64,000 bases of DNA from positions 496,001 through 560,000 of the forward strand of contig NZ_JADLQQ010000004.1 of the NCBI RefSeq assembly GCF_015477765.1. The letters are read 5' to 3'. The stretch comes from Nocardia transvalensis (lineage in GTDB: Bacteria; Actinomycetota; Actinomycetes; Mycobacteriales; Mycobacteriaceae). The first letter of the stretch is position 1. Every line of letters begins with the position of its first letter. Below are positions 35,802-45,287 of this stretch, piece after piece. A program made the position numbers and the translations under genes. The notes below the pieces were generated by a model. That model saw only the letters and a program-made list of their open reading frames with translations, was not told where the DNA came from and did not search any database.

Positions 35802-36518
35802 GTGATCGTGCCGGATTCGCCGGGCTCGCGGGTACGCCGTGTGTTCGGCCGTGCCCTCGGGTTCGTGGCGATGGGCTGCGTCGCCGCGTGCGGATCGACC
35901 ATATCCGGCCATCCCGGTCCCGACCGGCAAACCACCGTGAGCAGGCATGTCGGCACCCCGCTGCCCAGGCTGCTGCCGGGCCAGGGGCAATTCCCTCGGG
36001 GCTATACGACGGTGGTGCTGTCGTCGGATCAGGCTCGCCGTGCCGCGGGTGACATCGTGGGTGTCCAGGCCGGAGCCCAGGTCGATCCGGCCGACTGTGC
36101 GCCGCCGCCGCAACAGTTCGATGCCGACCGGACCGCCGTGGTGGTCGGCACCGATGACGACACGCGCGCCACCATCACCGTCGAGCTGACCCGCACCGAC
36201 CAGCCGTTGGCGCGGCTGCGTGACCAGCTGCGGCGCTGCGGCACCGTGCACGCCCGCCGCGGACCTGTCACCAATACCGTTGTCACCGAACTGGATCCGC
36301 CCCCGCCGGTGAATGCCGACGACACGCTCGCGCTGCATCGGAAGGTCACCGGTCAGCACGGTGGTCCGGGCCTGGACCGCTCGCTGCGCACCCTGCTCGC
36401 GCAGATCGGTGACGTGCGCATCAACGCCACGTATATGGGTTTCGGGGACGGCCGCCCGGATACGGCCGGGCTGGATCAGGTGTTCACCGCCACGGTGGGC
36501 GACGTTCGCAAAGGGTGA
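35802..36518 (+). CDS. lipoprotein, sensor/DUF5642-like
   Basis: A 238-aa exported protein with a lipobox ending VAAC near residue 30 (FVAMGCVAACGSTISGHP), so lipid-anchored outside the membrane. The mature part has paired cysteines (DCAPPPQQF ... LRRCGTV) as in mycobacterial sensor-type lipoproteins (DUF5642). The GTG at 35802 begins the signal; an internal GTG follows two codons later. Divergent from the PAC2 gene and followed by an aldo/keto reductase. Confidence 0.75.
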   Translation: MIVPDSPGSRVRRVFGRALGFVAMGCVAACGSTISGHPGPDRQTTVSRHVGTPLPRLLPGQGQFPRGYTTVVLSSDQARRAAGDIVGVQAGAQVDPADCAPPPQQFDADRTAVVVGTDDDTRATITVELTRTDQPLARLRDQLRRCGTVHARRGPVTNTVVTELDPPPPVNADDTLALHRKVTGQHGGPGLDRSLRTLLAQIGDVRINATYMGFGDGRPDTAGLDQVFTATVGDVRKG

Positions 36519-36542
36519 ACGGGCGGGAGTACGTTCGAAGGC

Positions 36543-37475
36543 ATGGCAAAACTCGGTACAACGGATCTCGACGTCTTCCCCCTCTGCCTCGGCGGCAATG
36601 TCTTCGGCTGGACGGCGGACCGGGCGGGTTCCTTCGACGTGCTGGACGCCTTCGTCGCCGGCGGCGGCAACTTCATCGACACCGCCGACGTGTATTCCGC
36701 GTGGGTGCCGGGCAATTCGGGCGGCGAGTCCGAGACGATCCTCGGTGAATGGCTGGCCGCGCGGGGCAATCGCGCCGATGTGGTGATCGCCACGAAGGGC
36801 AGTCGGCTCGCTCCGTTCGAGGGTCTGTCGGCCAAGGCGATCCACGGCGCGGTGGAGGCGTCGCTGCGGCGCCTGGGCACCGACTACATCGACCTCTATT
36901 ACGCGCACTACGACGATCCGGATACGCCGATCGAGGAGACCGTCGCGGCCTACGACGAGCTGGTGCGGGCGGGCAAGATCCGCTACGTGGCCACCTCGAA
37001 CATGTCGCCCGAGCGCATCCGAGCCTCGCTGGCCTTCGCCGACCGGGAGGGCCTGGCCCGGTATGCGGCCGTGCAGCCGCAGTACAACCTGGTGGAGCGC
37101 ACCGAATTCGAGCGCGACCTGCTGCCGCTGGCCGAGGCCGAGGGGGTGGCCACCGTGCCGTACTACGCGCTGGCCAAGGGCTTCCTCACCGGCAAGTATC
37201 GGCCCGGTGCCGAGGTGAACAGCCCGCGCGCCGAGGGCGCGGCGGTCTACCTGAACGAGCGCGGGCTGCGCGTTCTCGACGCCCTCGACGCGATCGCCGC
37301 CGCCCACGGCGTCCCCGTCGCCGCGGTCTCCCTGGCATGGCTCGCCGCCCGCCCCACGGTCGTGGCCCCCATCGCCAGCGCCCGCACCACCGACCAGCTG
37401 GCGGGCCTGATGCCCGTGGGCACCCTGCACCTGTCCGAGGACGAACTGGCCCGGCTCACCGCTGCCTCGGAGTGA
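36543..37475 (+). CDS. aldo/keto reductase
   Basis: A 310-aa AKR. Catalytic Asp and Tyr lie in FIDTADVYSAWVPG, Lys in VIATKGSRLA and His in YYAHYDDP. NADPH-binding segments follow (VSLAWLAARPTVVAPIASARTTDQL). It reduces aldehydes or ketones; the substrate is unknown. The ATG at 36543 is 25 bases after the lipoprotein stop. Confidence 0.93.
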   Translation: MAKLGTTDLDVFPLCLGGNVFGWTADRAGSFDVLDAFVAGGGNFIDTADVYSAWVPGNSGGESETILGEWLAARGNRADVVIATKGSRLAPFEGLSAKAIHGAVEASLRRLGTDYIDLYYAHYDDPDTPIEETVAAYDELVRAGKIRYVATSNMSPERIRASLAFADREGLARYAAVQPQYNLVERTEFERDLLPLAEAEGVATVPYYALAKGFLTGKYRPGAEVNSPRAEGAAVYLNERGLRVLDALDAIAAAHGVPVAAVSLAWLAARPTVVAPIASARTTDQLAGLMPVGTLHLSEDELARLTAASE

Positions 37476-37652
37476 TTTTCAGACCCTGGGCATTGCTCGT
37501 GTGTGGCAACCGTAGCAGCGGGGGCCGACACCGACGGCGGTGGAACTTCGCTGGGCGGGAGGCTGTTCCACAGGTGCGAGTTGTCCCCAGGGTTTGTGAA
37601 AGCCGAGGTCGGCACAGTCGGTGGGGAATGCGGCCGGGAGACGCTGGATCGC

Positions 37653-38963
37653 ATGACGACGCCTGCCGAACCCGTACCCACCGACAACGATCCCGCCGCG
37701 ACACCGGGCCCCGCGCACGAATCGGTCGGTGACCCGCCTCGACACGAGAACGAACAGTCGCCGGAGCGTCCACATTCCCTGTGTGATGCGGTGGTTCGGC
37801 TCGGATCGGGTGAAACCGGCTGCGGTTGCGCCGGATCCGATGAGGATGCGCCGCTGTGGCCGCATCCTCTGTTGCGGGTCGACGATCCCGGCGAGTTCAT
37901 CGCGGCGGTTCCGGCGCTGCTGGGGTTCGTCCCGCATCGGTCGCTGGTGGTGTGTCTGCTGCAGGAGGCGCCGGAGCGGCCGGATTCGCTGCGATTGGGC
38001 ACCGTGGCGCGCCACGACCTGGACGTACCCGGATGCGGGGCCTGGGCGCGGTTGGCGGCGCAGCTGGCCGCGATCTGCGTGCAGGAGCAGACGCTGGCCG
38101 TGCTGGTGTTGGTCGTGGACGACCGGGCAGGGGCACCGCGGACGGGCAGCCCGGGAGCGCGGTCGGCCCGGCACCGCGATCTGATCCGGGTGCTCGAGGC
38201 GGCCCTGCGTGCCGAGGACGTGCCCATTGCCGACGCGTGCGCGGTCCGCGAGATCACCGCCGACGCCCTGTGGTGGAGTCTGCTCGATCCCGACTGCGTC
38301 GGCGTGCAAACCGACCCGGCGGCCTCCCCGGTCACCCTGGCCCATGTGCTGGATGGACGGCCGGTCCGCTCCTCACGGGCCGAACTCGCGGACGTGGTGG
38401 CCGCCGACCCGGTGGCCGCCGACGAGGTGGCCGCACAGCTCGAGCCGGCGGCCGCGCAGGCGCGGCACCGATACCGCCGCGCGGTATGCCGCCGCGACCC
38501 GAACTCCTACAGCAGGGCCGCCCTGGAAATGGTGTTGTGGCTGATCTCGGCCACCGATTCCGGTGACCGGATCGACGCGCGCGAACTCGCGGATCTGGCC
38601 GTGGCCCTGCGGGACCGGACCGTGCGCGATGCCGTGTTCGCCCTGGCCGTCGGCGTGCATGCGCAGGCGGCGGAGGCGCTGTGGGGGCGATTGTGCCGGG
38701 CGGTGACCGGGGCGGATCGCGCCGAGGCGGCCGCGCTGCTCGGCTACAGCGCCTATGTCCGCGGCGACGGCCCCTTGGCCGGGGTCGCGCTGGAGGCCGC
38801 GCTGGACGCCGACCCCACGCACTCCATCGCGGCCCTGCTAGAGACCGCCCTGCACACCGGCATGCCGCCGCAGGAGATCCGCAAGCTCGCCCACAGCGGC
38901 CGCGACAAGGCGGCCGCCCTGGGTATCGACCTCGGCATCGATCCGGACCGGTCCGAACCGTGA
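37653..38963 (+). CDS. DUF4192 protein
   Basis: A 436-aa actinobacterial protein with the DUF4192 signature: the conserved start LRVDDPGEFIAAVPALLGFVPHRSLVVCLL and helical C-terminal repeats (AEALWGRLCRAV ... AAALLGYSAYVRGDGPLAGVALEAALDADPTHSIAALL), resembling TPR-like pairs. Function unknown. The N-terminal about 70 residues are disordered and acidic. It converges on galE with 14 bases between. Confidence 0.85.
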   Translation: MTTPAEPVPTDNDPAATPGPAHESVGDPPRHENEQSPERPHSLCDAVVRLGSGETGCGCAGSDEDAPLWPHPLLRVDDPGEFIAAVPALLGFVPHRSLVVCLLQEAPERPDSLRLGTVARHDLDVPGCGAWARLAAQLAAICVQEQTLAVLVLVVDDRAGAPRTGSPGARSARHRDLIRVLEAALRAEDVPIADACAVREITADALWWSLLDPDCVGVQTDPAASPVTLAHVLDGRPVRSSRAELADVVAADPVAADEVAAQLEPAAAQARHRYRRAVCRRDPNSYSRAALEMVLWLISATDSGDRIDARELADLAVALRDRTVRDAVFALAVGVHAQAAEALWGRLCRAVTGADRAEAAALLGYSAYVRGDGPLAGVALEAALDADPTHSIAALLETALHTGMPPQEIRKLAHSGRDKAAALGIDLGIDPDRSEP

Positions 38964-38977
38964 CGGCCCCCCGCCGA

Positions 38978-39958
38978 TCAGCGTGCGCTGTGCGCCCGCT
39001 CGCCCAGCGACTGCAGGAAATCCCAGGCGTCGGAGACGATCTCGTCCAGATCGTTGTGCTTCGGGGCCCAGCCGAGTTCGGCGATCGCGCGGTCGCTGGA
39101 GGCGATCAGCACCGCCGGATCGCCCGCGCGGCGGGGCGCATCCACCGCCGCGATGGTGCGGCCGGTCACCCGCTCGCACGCCGAAACGACCTGGCGCACC
39201 GAGAAACCGGTGCCGCTGCCCAGATTGAAGATGCGGTGCTCACCCGGCCGGGACTGGGCCAGCGCCAGCAAATGTGCCTGCGCCAGATCCCGGATGTGGA
39301 TGTAGTCGCGGATCGCGGTGCCGTCCGGGGTCGGGTAGTCGGTGCCGAAGACCGAAATCGAATCCCGGTGTCCCAGTGCGGTTTGCAGGATCAGCGGGAT
39401 GAGATGGGTTTCCACCACGCGGTTCTCGCCGAGACCGCCGTAGGCCCCGGCGACGTTGAAGTAGCGCAGGCTGGTGGCCGCCAGCCCGTGCGCGACCGAA
39501 TAGGAGGTGATGGCGTGATCGATGGCCAGCTTCGACGCCCCGTAGGGGTTCGTCGGGCGGGTCGGTGCGTCCTCGGTGATCGGCACCTGCTCCGGTTCGC
39601 CGTAGACCGCCGCGGTCGAGGAGAACACCAGCCGCGTGGTACCGGCACGGCGCATCGCCTCCAGCAGCGCCAGCGTCTTCACCACATTGCCGTACCAGTA
39701 CTTCTCCGGCTGCTGCACCGATTCTCCGACCAGCGACTGCGCCGCGAAATGCAGGACGCCGTCGAAGGATTCGGATTCGATCAACTCCACACCGACGGTC
39801 GCGATATCGCCGTCGAAGAATTTGGCGCCGTTGGGCACGCCGTCGGCGTTGCCGGTGGACAAATCGTCGACCACGACCACCTCGTGGCCGTCCTCGATCA
39901 GCACCTGGGCGCAGACACCGCCGACGTATCCTGCCCCGCCCGTCACCAGAAGTTTCAT
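38978..39958 (-). CDS. galE: UDP-glucose 4-epimerase
   Basis: A 326-aa short-chain dehydrogenase-fold epimerase. The NAD motif is [14 protein letters not shown], the YxxxK pair lies in [14 protein letters not shown], and [19 protein letters not shown] is the catalytic-Ser region. It interconverts UDP-glucose and UDP-galactose for arabinogalactan and other glycans. It starts 3 bases after the ideR stop, so it is co-transcribed with ideR; the biological link is not obvious. Confidence 0.95.
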   Translation of the reverse strand: MKLLVTGGAGYVGGVCAQVLIEDGHEVVVVDDLSTGNADGVPNGAKFFDGDIATVGVELIESESFDGVLHFAAQSLVGESVQQPEKYWYGNVVKTLALLEAMRRAGTTRLVFSSTAAVYGEPEQVPITEDAPTRPTNPYGASKLAIDHAITSYSVAHGLAATSLRYFNVAGAYGGLGENRVVETHLIPLILQTALGHRDSISVFGTDYPTPDGTAIRDYIHIRDLAQAHLLALAQSRPGEHRIFNLGSGTGFSVRQVVSACERVTGRTIAAVDAPRRAGDPAVLIASSDRAIAELGWAPKHNDLDEIVSDAWDFLQSLGERAHSAR

Positions 39959-39961
39959 CCG

Positions 39962-40648
39962 TCAGACCAACTTCACCTGGACGGCGTGGGCCATTTCGTC
40001 GGACAGCTCGAAGCCCTCGTGCCCCGGCACCGAGATGATCACCGCGCCCGGTTTGGTCTCGACCGTCACTCGGGCGTCGGGCACCACGCCCGCCTCACGC
40101 AGCTGGCCGATGATCTCCGGATCGGTCTGGATGTGTTCGGACAGCCGGCGCACCACGACCGCCGACACCTGCCCGGGCGGCAGATCCGACAGCCGGATCA
40201 GCTTCTCCTCCGCGGAGCTGGGCGGGGCGATGCCCAATTCGTCCAGGCCGGGGATGGGGTTGCCGTACGGGGAGGTGGTGGGGTGGTTGAGGACCTCGAC
40301 GAGCCGCCGCTCGACCTCCTCGCTCATCACGTGCTCCCAGCGGCAGGCCTCGGCGTGGACGTTCTGCCAGTCCAGCCCGATCACGTCGACCAGCAAACGT
40401 TCGGCCAGCCGGTGCTTGCGCATGACCGCGATCGCCATGGCGCGACCCTTGTCGGTCAGTTCGAGGTGGCGGTCGCCGGCGACGGTCAGCAGTCCGTCGC
40501 GCTCCATCCGCGCGACCGTCTGACTCACCGTCGGGCCGCTCTGCTCGAGGCGTTCGGCGATCCGAGCTCGCAGCGGAGTGACACCTTCTTCCTCGAGGTC
40601 GTAGATGGTACGGAGATACATCTCCGTGGTGTCGACCAGATCCTTCAC
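39962..40648 (-). CDS. ideR: IdeR iron-dependent repressor
   Basis: A 228-aa DtxR/IdeR protein. All residues of the two metal sites are present: M10, H79, E83, H98, C102, E105 and H106. The N-terminal winged helix (SGPTVSQTVARMERDGLL) and C-terminal SH3-like domain are intact. It represses siderophore genes and activates storage when Fe2+ is bound. No IdeR box was seen nearby. In mycobacteria ideR sits next to sigB; here about 13 kb separate them. Confidence 0.97.
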   Translation of the reverse strand: MKDLVDTTEMYLRTIYDLEEEGVTPLRARIAERLEQSGPTVSQTVARMERDGLLTVAGDRHLELTDKGRAMAIAVMRKHRLAERLLVDVIGLDWQNVHAEACRWEHVMSEEVERRLVEVLNHPTTSPYGNPIPGLDELGIAPPSSAEEKLIRLSDLPPGQVSAVVVRRLSEHIQTDPEIIGQLREAGVVPDARVTVETKPGAVIISVPGHEGFELSDEMAHAVQVKLV

Positions 40649-40897
40649 CCTGTTACCCCTTCGTCGGCACGAATTCTACCCACGCGCGGTTGTGCTACCG
40701 GCGTCAGCTTATTTCGCTCGTCCTGCGGAAACCTCGACGGCGCCCGGGTGCGCCTCGAAGCGCGCCGGACAGCGGCGCGCCGCACTGCCTTGCATTTCTA
40801 CTGCATCGCAACGACAAAAACGGTTCCTTGCTTCCCCGTGTTCGGATCGGGCTCGGGCCGCCGCCACCGGGGCGGTCGGTGCATTAGCGTGACAACC

Positions 40898-42127
40898 ATG
40901 GCTAGCGACGCCACGGTGGTATGGACCGACCGGTTCCTGGATTACAGCTGGACACCGGAACACCCGATGAAGCCGGCCCGGCTGCGGTTGACCATGGCCC
41001 TGGCCCGCGGTCTCGGCCTGCTCGAGGGCATCGAGACGCTCACACCCGGTCCGGCCGGTGCGGCGGAGCTGATGCGCATCCACACCCCGGCCTACATCGA
41101 GGCCGTGCAGCATGCGCGGCCGCCCGCGCCCGGCGCTCCCGTCTCGTTGTCGCCGCCGCACGGGCTCGGTTCGCCCGACAACCCGATCTTTCCCCACATG
41201 CACGAGGCGGCCTCGGTGATCGTGGGCGGCACCCTGGCCGCGGCCGGGGAGATCGCCGCCGGTCGCACCCGGCGGGCGGTGAGTATCGGTGGTGGCATGC
41301 ATCACGCGATGGCCGATGCCGCCTCCGGATTCTGCATCTACAACGATGTGGCCGTGGCGATCTCGTGGCTCCTGGATCACGGCTTCGACCGCATCGCCTA
41401 CGTCGATGTCGATGTCCACCACGGGGACGGGGTCCAGCGCGCCTTCTACGGCGATCCGCGGGTGCTGACCATCTCGATCCATCAGCACCCGGCCACGCTG
41501 TGGCCCAACACCGGCTGGCCGGAGGAGATCGGCGCCGGCTCGGCCGAGGGCACCTCCGTCAACCTCGCGATGCTGCCCGGCACCCGGGATGCGCAGTGGC
41601 TGCGGGGCTTCCACGCGGTGGTGCCGAGCGCGCTCGCGGCGTTCCGGCCCCAGCTGCTGGTCACCCAGTGCGGGGTCGACACCCATCGGGAGGATCCGCT
41701 GGCGGATCTGGAATTGAGCGTCGACGGACAGCGGGCGGCGTTCGTGGCCCTGCGCGACTTCGCCGACCGCTATGCCGAGGGCCGCTGGCTGGCCGTCGGC
41801 GGGGGCGGCTACGGGCTGGTCCGCGTCGTGCCCCGGGCCTGGACGCATCTGCTGGCCGCCGCGCTGGACCGCGACATCGATCCGGCCGCCGAGATACCCG
41901 CCGACTGGATCGATCAGGCGCGGACCTACCTGCCGACGGTCGAACCGCCACGCACCATGGGCGACGGGGTCGAGCCGCGCTTCGATCGCTGGGACGGGCC
42001 CGGCGGCGTCGACACCGGCGACGAGCGCTCCGAACGCGTCCAACGGGCCGTCGACACCGCCGTATTGGCTACGCGCCGAGCCACTTTCGGGCTGCTCGGT
42101 CTGGATCCGGAGGACCCCCGTGACTGA
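40898..42127 (+). CDS. acuC: AcuC-type lysine deacetylase (class I/II HDAC fold)
   Basis: A 409-aa zinc deacetylase. GGGMHHAMADAASGFCIYND contains the catalytic His pair, DVDVHHGDGVQRAFY the zinc Asp and His, and GGGGYGLVRV the active-site Tyr loop. AcuC proteins remove acetyl groups from acyl-CoA synthetases and other enzymes. Its end overlaps the next gene by 8 bases (GTG 42120 within the last codons), and that gene encodes a Pat-type acetyltransferase: writer and eraser in one transcript. Confidence 0.94.
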   Translation: MASDATVVWTDRFLDYSWTPEHPMKPARLRLTMALARGLGLLEGIETLTPGPAGAAELMRIHTPAYIEAVQHARPPAPGAPVSLSPPHGLGSPDNPIFPHMHEAASVIVGGTLAAAGEIAAGRTRRAVSIGGGMHHAMADAASGFCIYNDVAVAISWLLDHGFDRIAYVDVDVHHGDGVQRAFYGDPRVLTISIHQHPATLWPNTGWPEEIGAGSAEGTSVNLAMLPGTRDAQWLRGFHAVVPSALAAFRPQLLVTQCGVDTHREDPLADLELSVDGQRAAFVALRDFADRYAEGRWLAVGGGGYGLVRVVPRAWTHLLAAALDRDIDPAAEIPADWIDQARTYLPTVEPPRTMGDGVEPRFDRWDGPGGVDTGDERSERVQRAVDTAVLATRRATFGLLGLDPEDPRD

Positions 42128-44834
42128 ACCGTCCCCGGGCGATGGCGCCCAGTGGGCGACCACCGGCACCCCCGCCGACCCGCCCCCGCCGCCGCAGCAC
42201 TGGTTCGCCGATGTGCTCGCCTCCGACGGCGGCGTGGTCCGGCTGCGTCCCATCACCCCCGGCGACGCCGAGGCCCTGCAGAACTTCCATGCCGGACTGT
42301 CCGACCGCACGCGGTATCTGCGCTACTTCGGCCCCTACCCGAAGATGACGCCGAGGGATCTGTTCCGCACCACGCATGTCGACTATCACGACCGGGTCGG
42401 CCTGGTGATCGTCCTGGGCGAGGTGATCATCGCGGTCGGACGCTACGAACTGCTGCAGGAGCGGGAGGGGCCGCGGGCGGCCGAGGTGGCGTTCGTGGTC
42501 GCCGACGGACATCAGGGCCGCGGGCTCGGCTCGATCCTGCTCGAGCATCTGGCCGGTGCCGCCGCCGAGAACGGTATCGAGACCTTCGTGGCCGAGGTGC
42601 TCGCGGAGAACAACGCGATGGTGACGGTGTTCCGCGATGCGGGCTACCAGGTGCAGCGCAGCCGCGACGGATCGGTGCTGCACCTGGAATTCGCGATCGA
42701 TCCCACCGAAGCCCTACTGTCGGTGCGGGATTCGCGCGAGCGGGCCTCGGAGGCGCGCAGCGTCGGCAATCTGCTCGCACCGCGTTCGGTGGCGGTGATC
42801 GGCGCCACCCCGTCCTCGGGGCGCGTCGGTGGCGCGGTGCTGGCCAATCTGTTGTCGGGCCTGTTTCAGGGCCCGGTGTACCCGGTGAATCCGAACCGCA
42901 GCTCGGTGCGTGGCGTGCGCGCCTACGCCACGGTCCGCGACATTCCCGACGAGGTGGATCTGGCGGTGGTCGCCGTGCCGGCCGCGGAGATCAAGTCGGT
43001 GCTCGACGACTGTATGGCCAAGGGCGTCAAGGGGTTGGTGGTGCTGACGGCCGGATTCTCGGAGACGGGCCCGGCCGGATTCGCCGCCGAGCGCGATCTG
43101 GTCGACGCCGCGCGCGGTCACGGCATGCGGGTGGTCGGCCCGAGCGCACTCGGCATCGCCAACACCGATCCGGCCGTATCACTGAACGCGACCCTGGCCT
43201 CGGTATTGCCCGGCCGGGGGCGCGTCGGGTTCTTCTGCCAATCCGGGCCGCTGGGCGCGGCGATCCTCGCGGAGGCGGCGGCCCGCAAACTCGGCCTGTC
43301 CACCTTCGTCTCCGCCGGTAACCGTGCCGACGTCTCGGGTAACGACCTGCTGCAGTACTGGGACACCGATCCCGATACCGATGTGGTGCTGCTGTATCTG
43401 GAGACCTTCGGCAACCCGCGCAAATTCTCCCGGATCGCGCGCCGGGTGGCGCGCACGAAACCGGTGGTCGTGGTGAGCAACGGGCGCCACGCCGCGTACA
43501 TCACGCCCGCCAGCCCGCTGGAACGTTCACTCGGGCGAGACCTGTTCGCTCAAGCCGGGATCGTGCAGGTGGACACCATCTCCGAACTGTTCGACTGTGC
43601 CATGCTGCTGGCCTATCAGCCGCTGCCCGCCGGACCGCGACTGGCGGTGATCGGCAACAGTGCCGCCCTGGGCTGGCTGGCGGTGGACGCGGGACGCGGG
43701 GAGGGACTGACCGTCGGCGAGCCGACCGATCTGGGGCCGCAGGCCGATCCGGCCGACTACCTGACCGCCGTCACCGCCGCGCTGGCGGCGCCCGACATCG
43801 ACGCGCTGATCGTGATCTTCGCCCCGCCGGTGCCGATCTCGATGGCGGCATTCGCCGAGGCCATCCGCACCGCCGCCCGGTCGGCGTCCAAGCCGGTGCT
43901 CACCACGTTCGTCGCCGATCACGGCATGCCGAATCTGCTGACGATGCGGGGCGAGGGCGGAATCGTGGAACGCGGTTCGATCCCCTCCTATCCCGATCCC
44001 GAACGCGCCGCCCGGGCGCTGGCGAGGGTGCGCCGGTACGCGGCCTGGCGGACCCGGCCCGCCTCGAGGGTGGCGCGCCCGGCGGACGTGTCCACCGAGC
44101 GCGCGCGAGAACTGGTGGAGCAGTGGACGACTCGCGCGCCGGAGGGCGGCTGGCTCGGTGACCTCGAGGCGGCGCAGCTGCTGGACTGCTACGGCATTCG
44201 GGTGGTGGAGTTCCGGGAGGTCCGCGACGAGGACGGGGCCGAGGCGGCGGCGCAGGAACTCGGCTATCCGGTGGCGGCCAAGGCGACCGGCGAAATATGG
44301 CGGATGCGGCCCGATCTCACCGGCGTGCGCCTGGATCTGTGGCGGCCCTCCGCGGTGCGCCGCGCCTACACCGATCTGGCCGAGATCTCGGGCAACGAGG
44401 TCGTGCACATTCAGAAGATGGCCACCAAGGGCCTGGGGTGTGTGCTGCGGGTGCAGGACGATCCCTCGTTCGGTTCGGTGATCAGTTTCGGGCTGTCGGG
44501 GACCATCATCGATCTGCTCGGCGACCGCGTCTACCGGGCGTTGCCGCTGACCGAGGCCGATTCGGTGGAGCTCATCGACGCACCGCGCGCCGCCCCGCTG
44601 CTGGACGGCCGGACCGGGGTTCCCGGCCAGACGGTCGGCGAGCCGGTCGACAAACTCGCCCTGGCGGAACTGGCGCAACGCATTTCGGCCCTGTGCGACG
44701 ACCTCCCCGAGATCCGAGAACTGGCCGTCGAACCGGTCCTGGCCTCCCCCCAGGGCACCGCCATCCTCTACGCCCGCGTCCGCGTAGGCCCCGAACCCAG
44801 CCGCTTCGACCTCGGTCCCCGCCGCCTCGCCTGA
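42120..44834 (+). CDS. Pat-type lysine acetyltransferase: N-terminal GNAT plus ADP-forming acyl-CoA synthetase-like domain
   Basis: A 904-aa protein. The GNAT domain is at about 30-200, with the acetyl-CoA loop VVADGHQGRGLGSILLEHL. From about 215 it is like ADP-forming acyl-CoA synthetases (CoA-binding SVAVIGATPSSGRVGG, a succinyl-CoA-ligase-like region, ATP-grasp part EVVHIQKMATKGLG). The usual active-site SHTG histidine motif is replaced at ITPASPLERSLG, so the synthetase half is probably a regulator, as in Pat/SlPatA. This GNAT-first order is that of Streptomyces SlPatA rather than enterobacterial Pat. It modifies acyl-CoA synthetase lysines in known cases. It overlaps acuC. Confidence 0.9.
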   Translation: MTEPSPGDGAQWATTGTPADPPPPPQHWFADVLASDGGVVRLRPITPGDAEALQNFHAGLSDRTRYLRYFGPYPKMTPRDLFRTTHVDYHDRVGLVIVLGEVIIAVGRYELLQEREGPRAAEVAFVVADGHQGRGLGSILLEHLAGAAAENGIETFVAEVLAENNAMVTVFRDAGYQVQRSRDGSVLHLEFAIDPTEALLSVRDSRERASEARSVGNLLAPRSVAVIGATPSSGRVGGAVLANLLSGLFQGPVYPVNPNRSSVRGVRAYATVRDIPDEVDLAVVAVPAAEIKSVLDDCMAKGVKGLVVLTAGFSETGPAGFAAERDLVDAARGHGMRVVGPSALGIANTDPAVSLNATLASVLPGRGRVGFFCQSGPLGAAILAEAAARKLGLSTFVSAGNRADVSGNDLLQYWDTDPDTDVVLLYLETFGNPRKFSRIARRVARTKPVVVVSNGRHAAYITPASPLERSLGRDLFAQAGIVQVDTISELFDCAMLLAYQPLPAGPRLAVIGNSAALGWLAVDAGRGEGLTVGEPTDLGPQADPADYLTAVTAALAAPDIDALIVIFAPPVPISMAAFAEAIRTAARSASKPVLTTFVADHGMPNLLTMRGEGGIVERGSIPSYPDPERAARALARVRRYAAWRTRPASRVARPADVSTERARELVEQWTTRAPEGGWLGDLEAAQLLDCYGIRVVEFREVRDEDGAEAAAQELGYPVAAKATGEIWRMRPDLTGVRLDLWRPSAVRRAYTDLAEISGNEVVHIQKMATKGLGCVLRVQDDPSFGSVISFGLSGTIIDLLGDRVYRALPLTEADSVELIDAPRAAPLLDGRTGVPGQTVGEPVDKLALAELAQRISALCDDLPEIRELAVEPVLASPQGTAILYARVRVGPEPSRFDLGPRRLA

Positions 44835-44855
44835 GCGAAGAGTTCAGGCGAGGCG
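44823..44855 (+). terminator. terminator after the Pat-type gene
   Basis: A perfect 12-bp stem (CGCCTCGCCTGA and its complement, 9-base loop). The stop codon of the acetyltransferase gene is part of the stem. No U-tract. Confidence 0.75.
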
Positions 44856-45185
44856 TCAGGATCGCCTCCCCGTGGTCGATGACGGTGAAACTCCGCGTCG
44901 AGTGAGCGGGCGGCAGGTCAGGCGCGGCGCTCGCGCGATCTTCTCGACCGCCTCCAGCGCCTCCGGGAGCTTCGTGAACCCATCGTCGGCGGGGAAGTGG
45001 CCGCCGCCGGGGATCACGATCTGCTCCGCGTCGAGGTCGGCGGCCAGGGCCTGCGAGGCGGCGGGCGGGACGATCTCGTCGTTGTCGGAGTAGAACATGG
45101 TGCGCGCGGCGATGTGGGGGACCAGGGCCGCGACATCGGGGCTGTCGGCGAGGTAGTCGTCCAGTCCGGGAAGGGCGTCGAGGGA
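44856..45185 (-). pseudogene. remnant of RBBP9/YdeN-type serine hydrolase
   Basis: Only the C-terminal half of an alpha/beta hydrolase remains, about 85 family residues: [17 protein letters not shown], the Asp of the triad in [11 protein letters not shown], and the His in [12 protein letters not shown]. The N-terminal half with the nucleophile Ser is gone; ppc begins 103 bases away on the other strand. No start codon gives a plausible protein, so the gene appears truncated, probably by rearrangement in front of ppc. Confidence 0.75.
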
Positions 45186-45287
45186 ACCTGCCGGTCGAGC
45201 GGCCCTATTCCGGGCGGGAGAGTGGCCGCCCCCACACTTGCGCCCTCCGCGCCGTCCCCACCTGTTGCGATGGTCGATACTGGCCGT

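Noticed and set aside
35562..37430. Extension of the PAC2 gene upstream as a 937-codon frame
   Set aside because: The frame is open only because of GC bias; the family N-terminus is at 35561 and other genes occupy the region.
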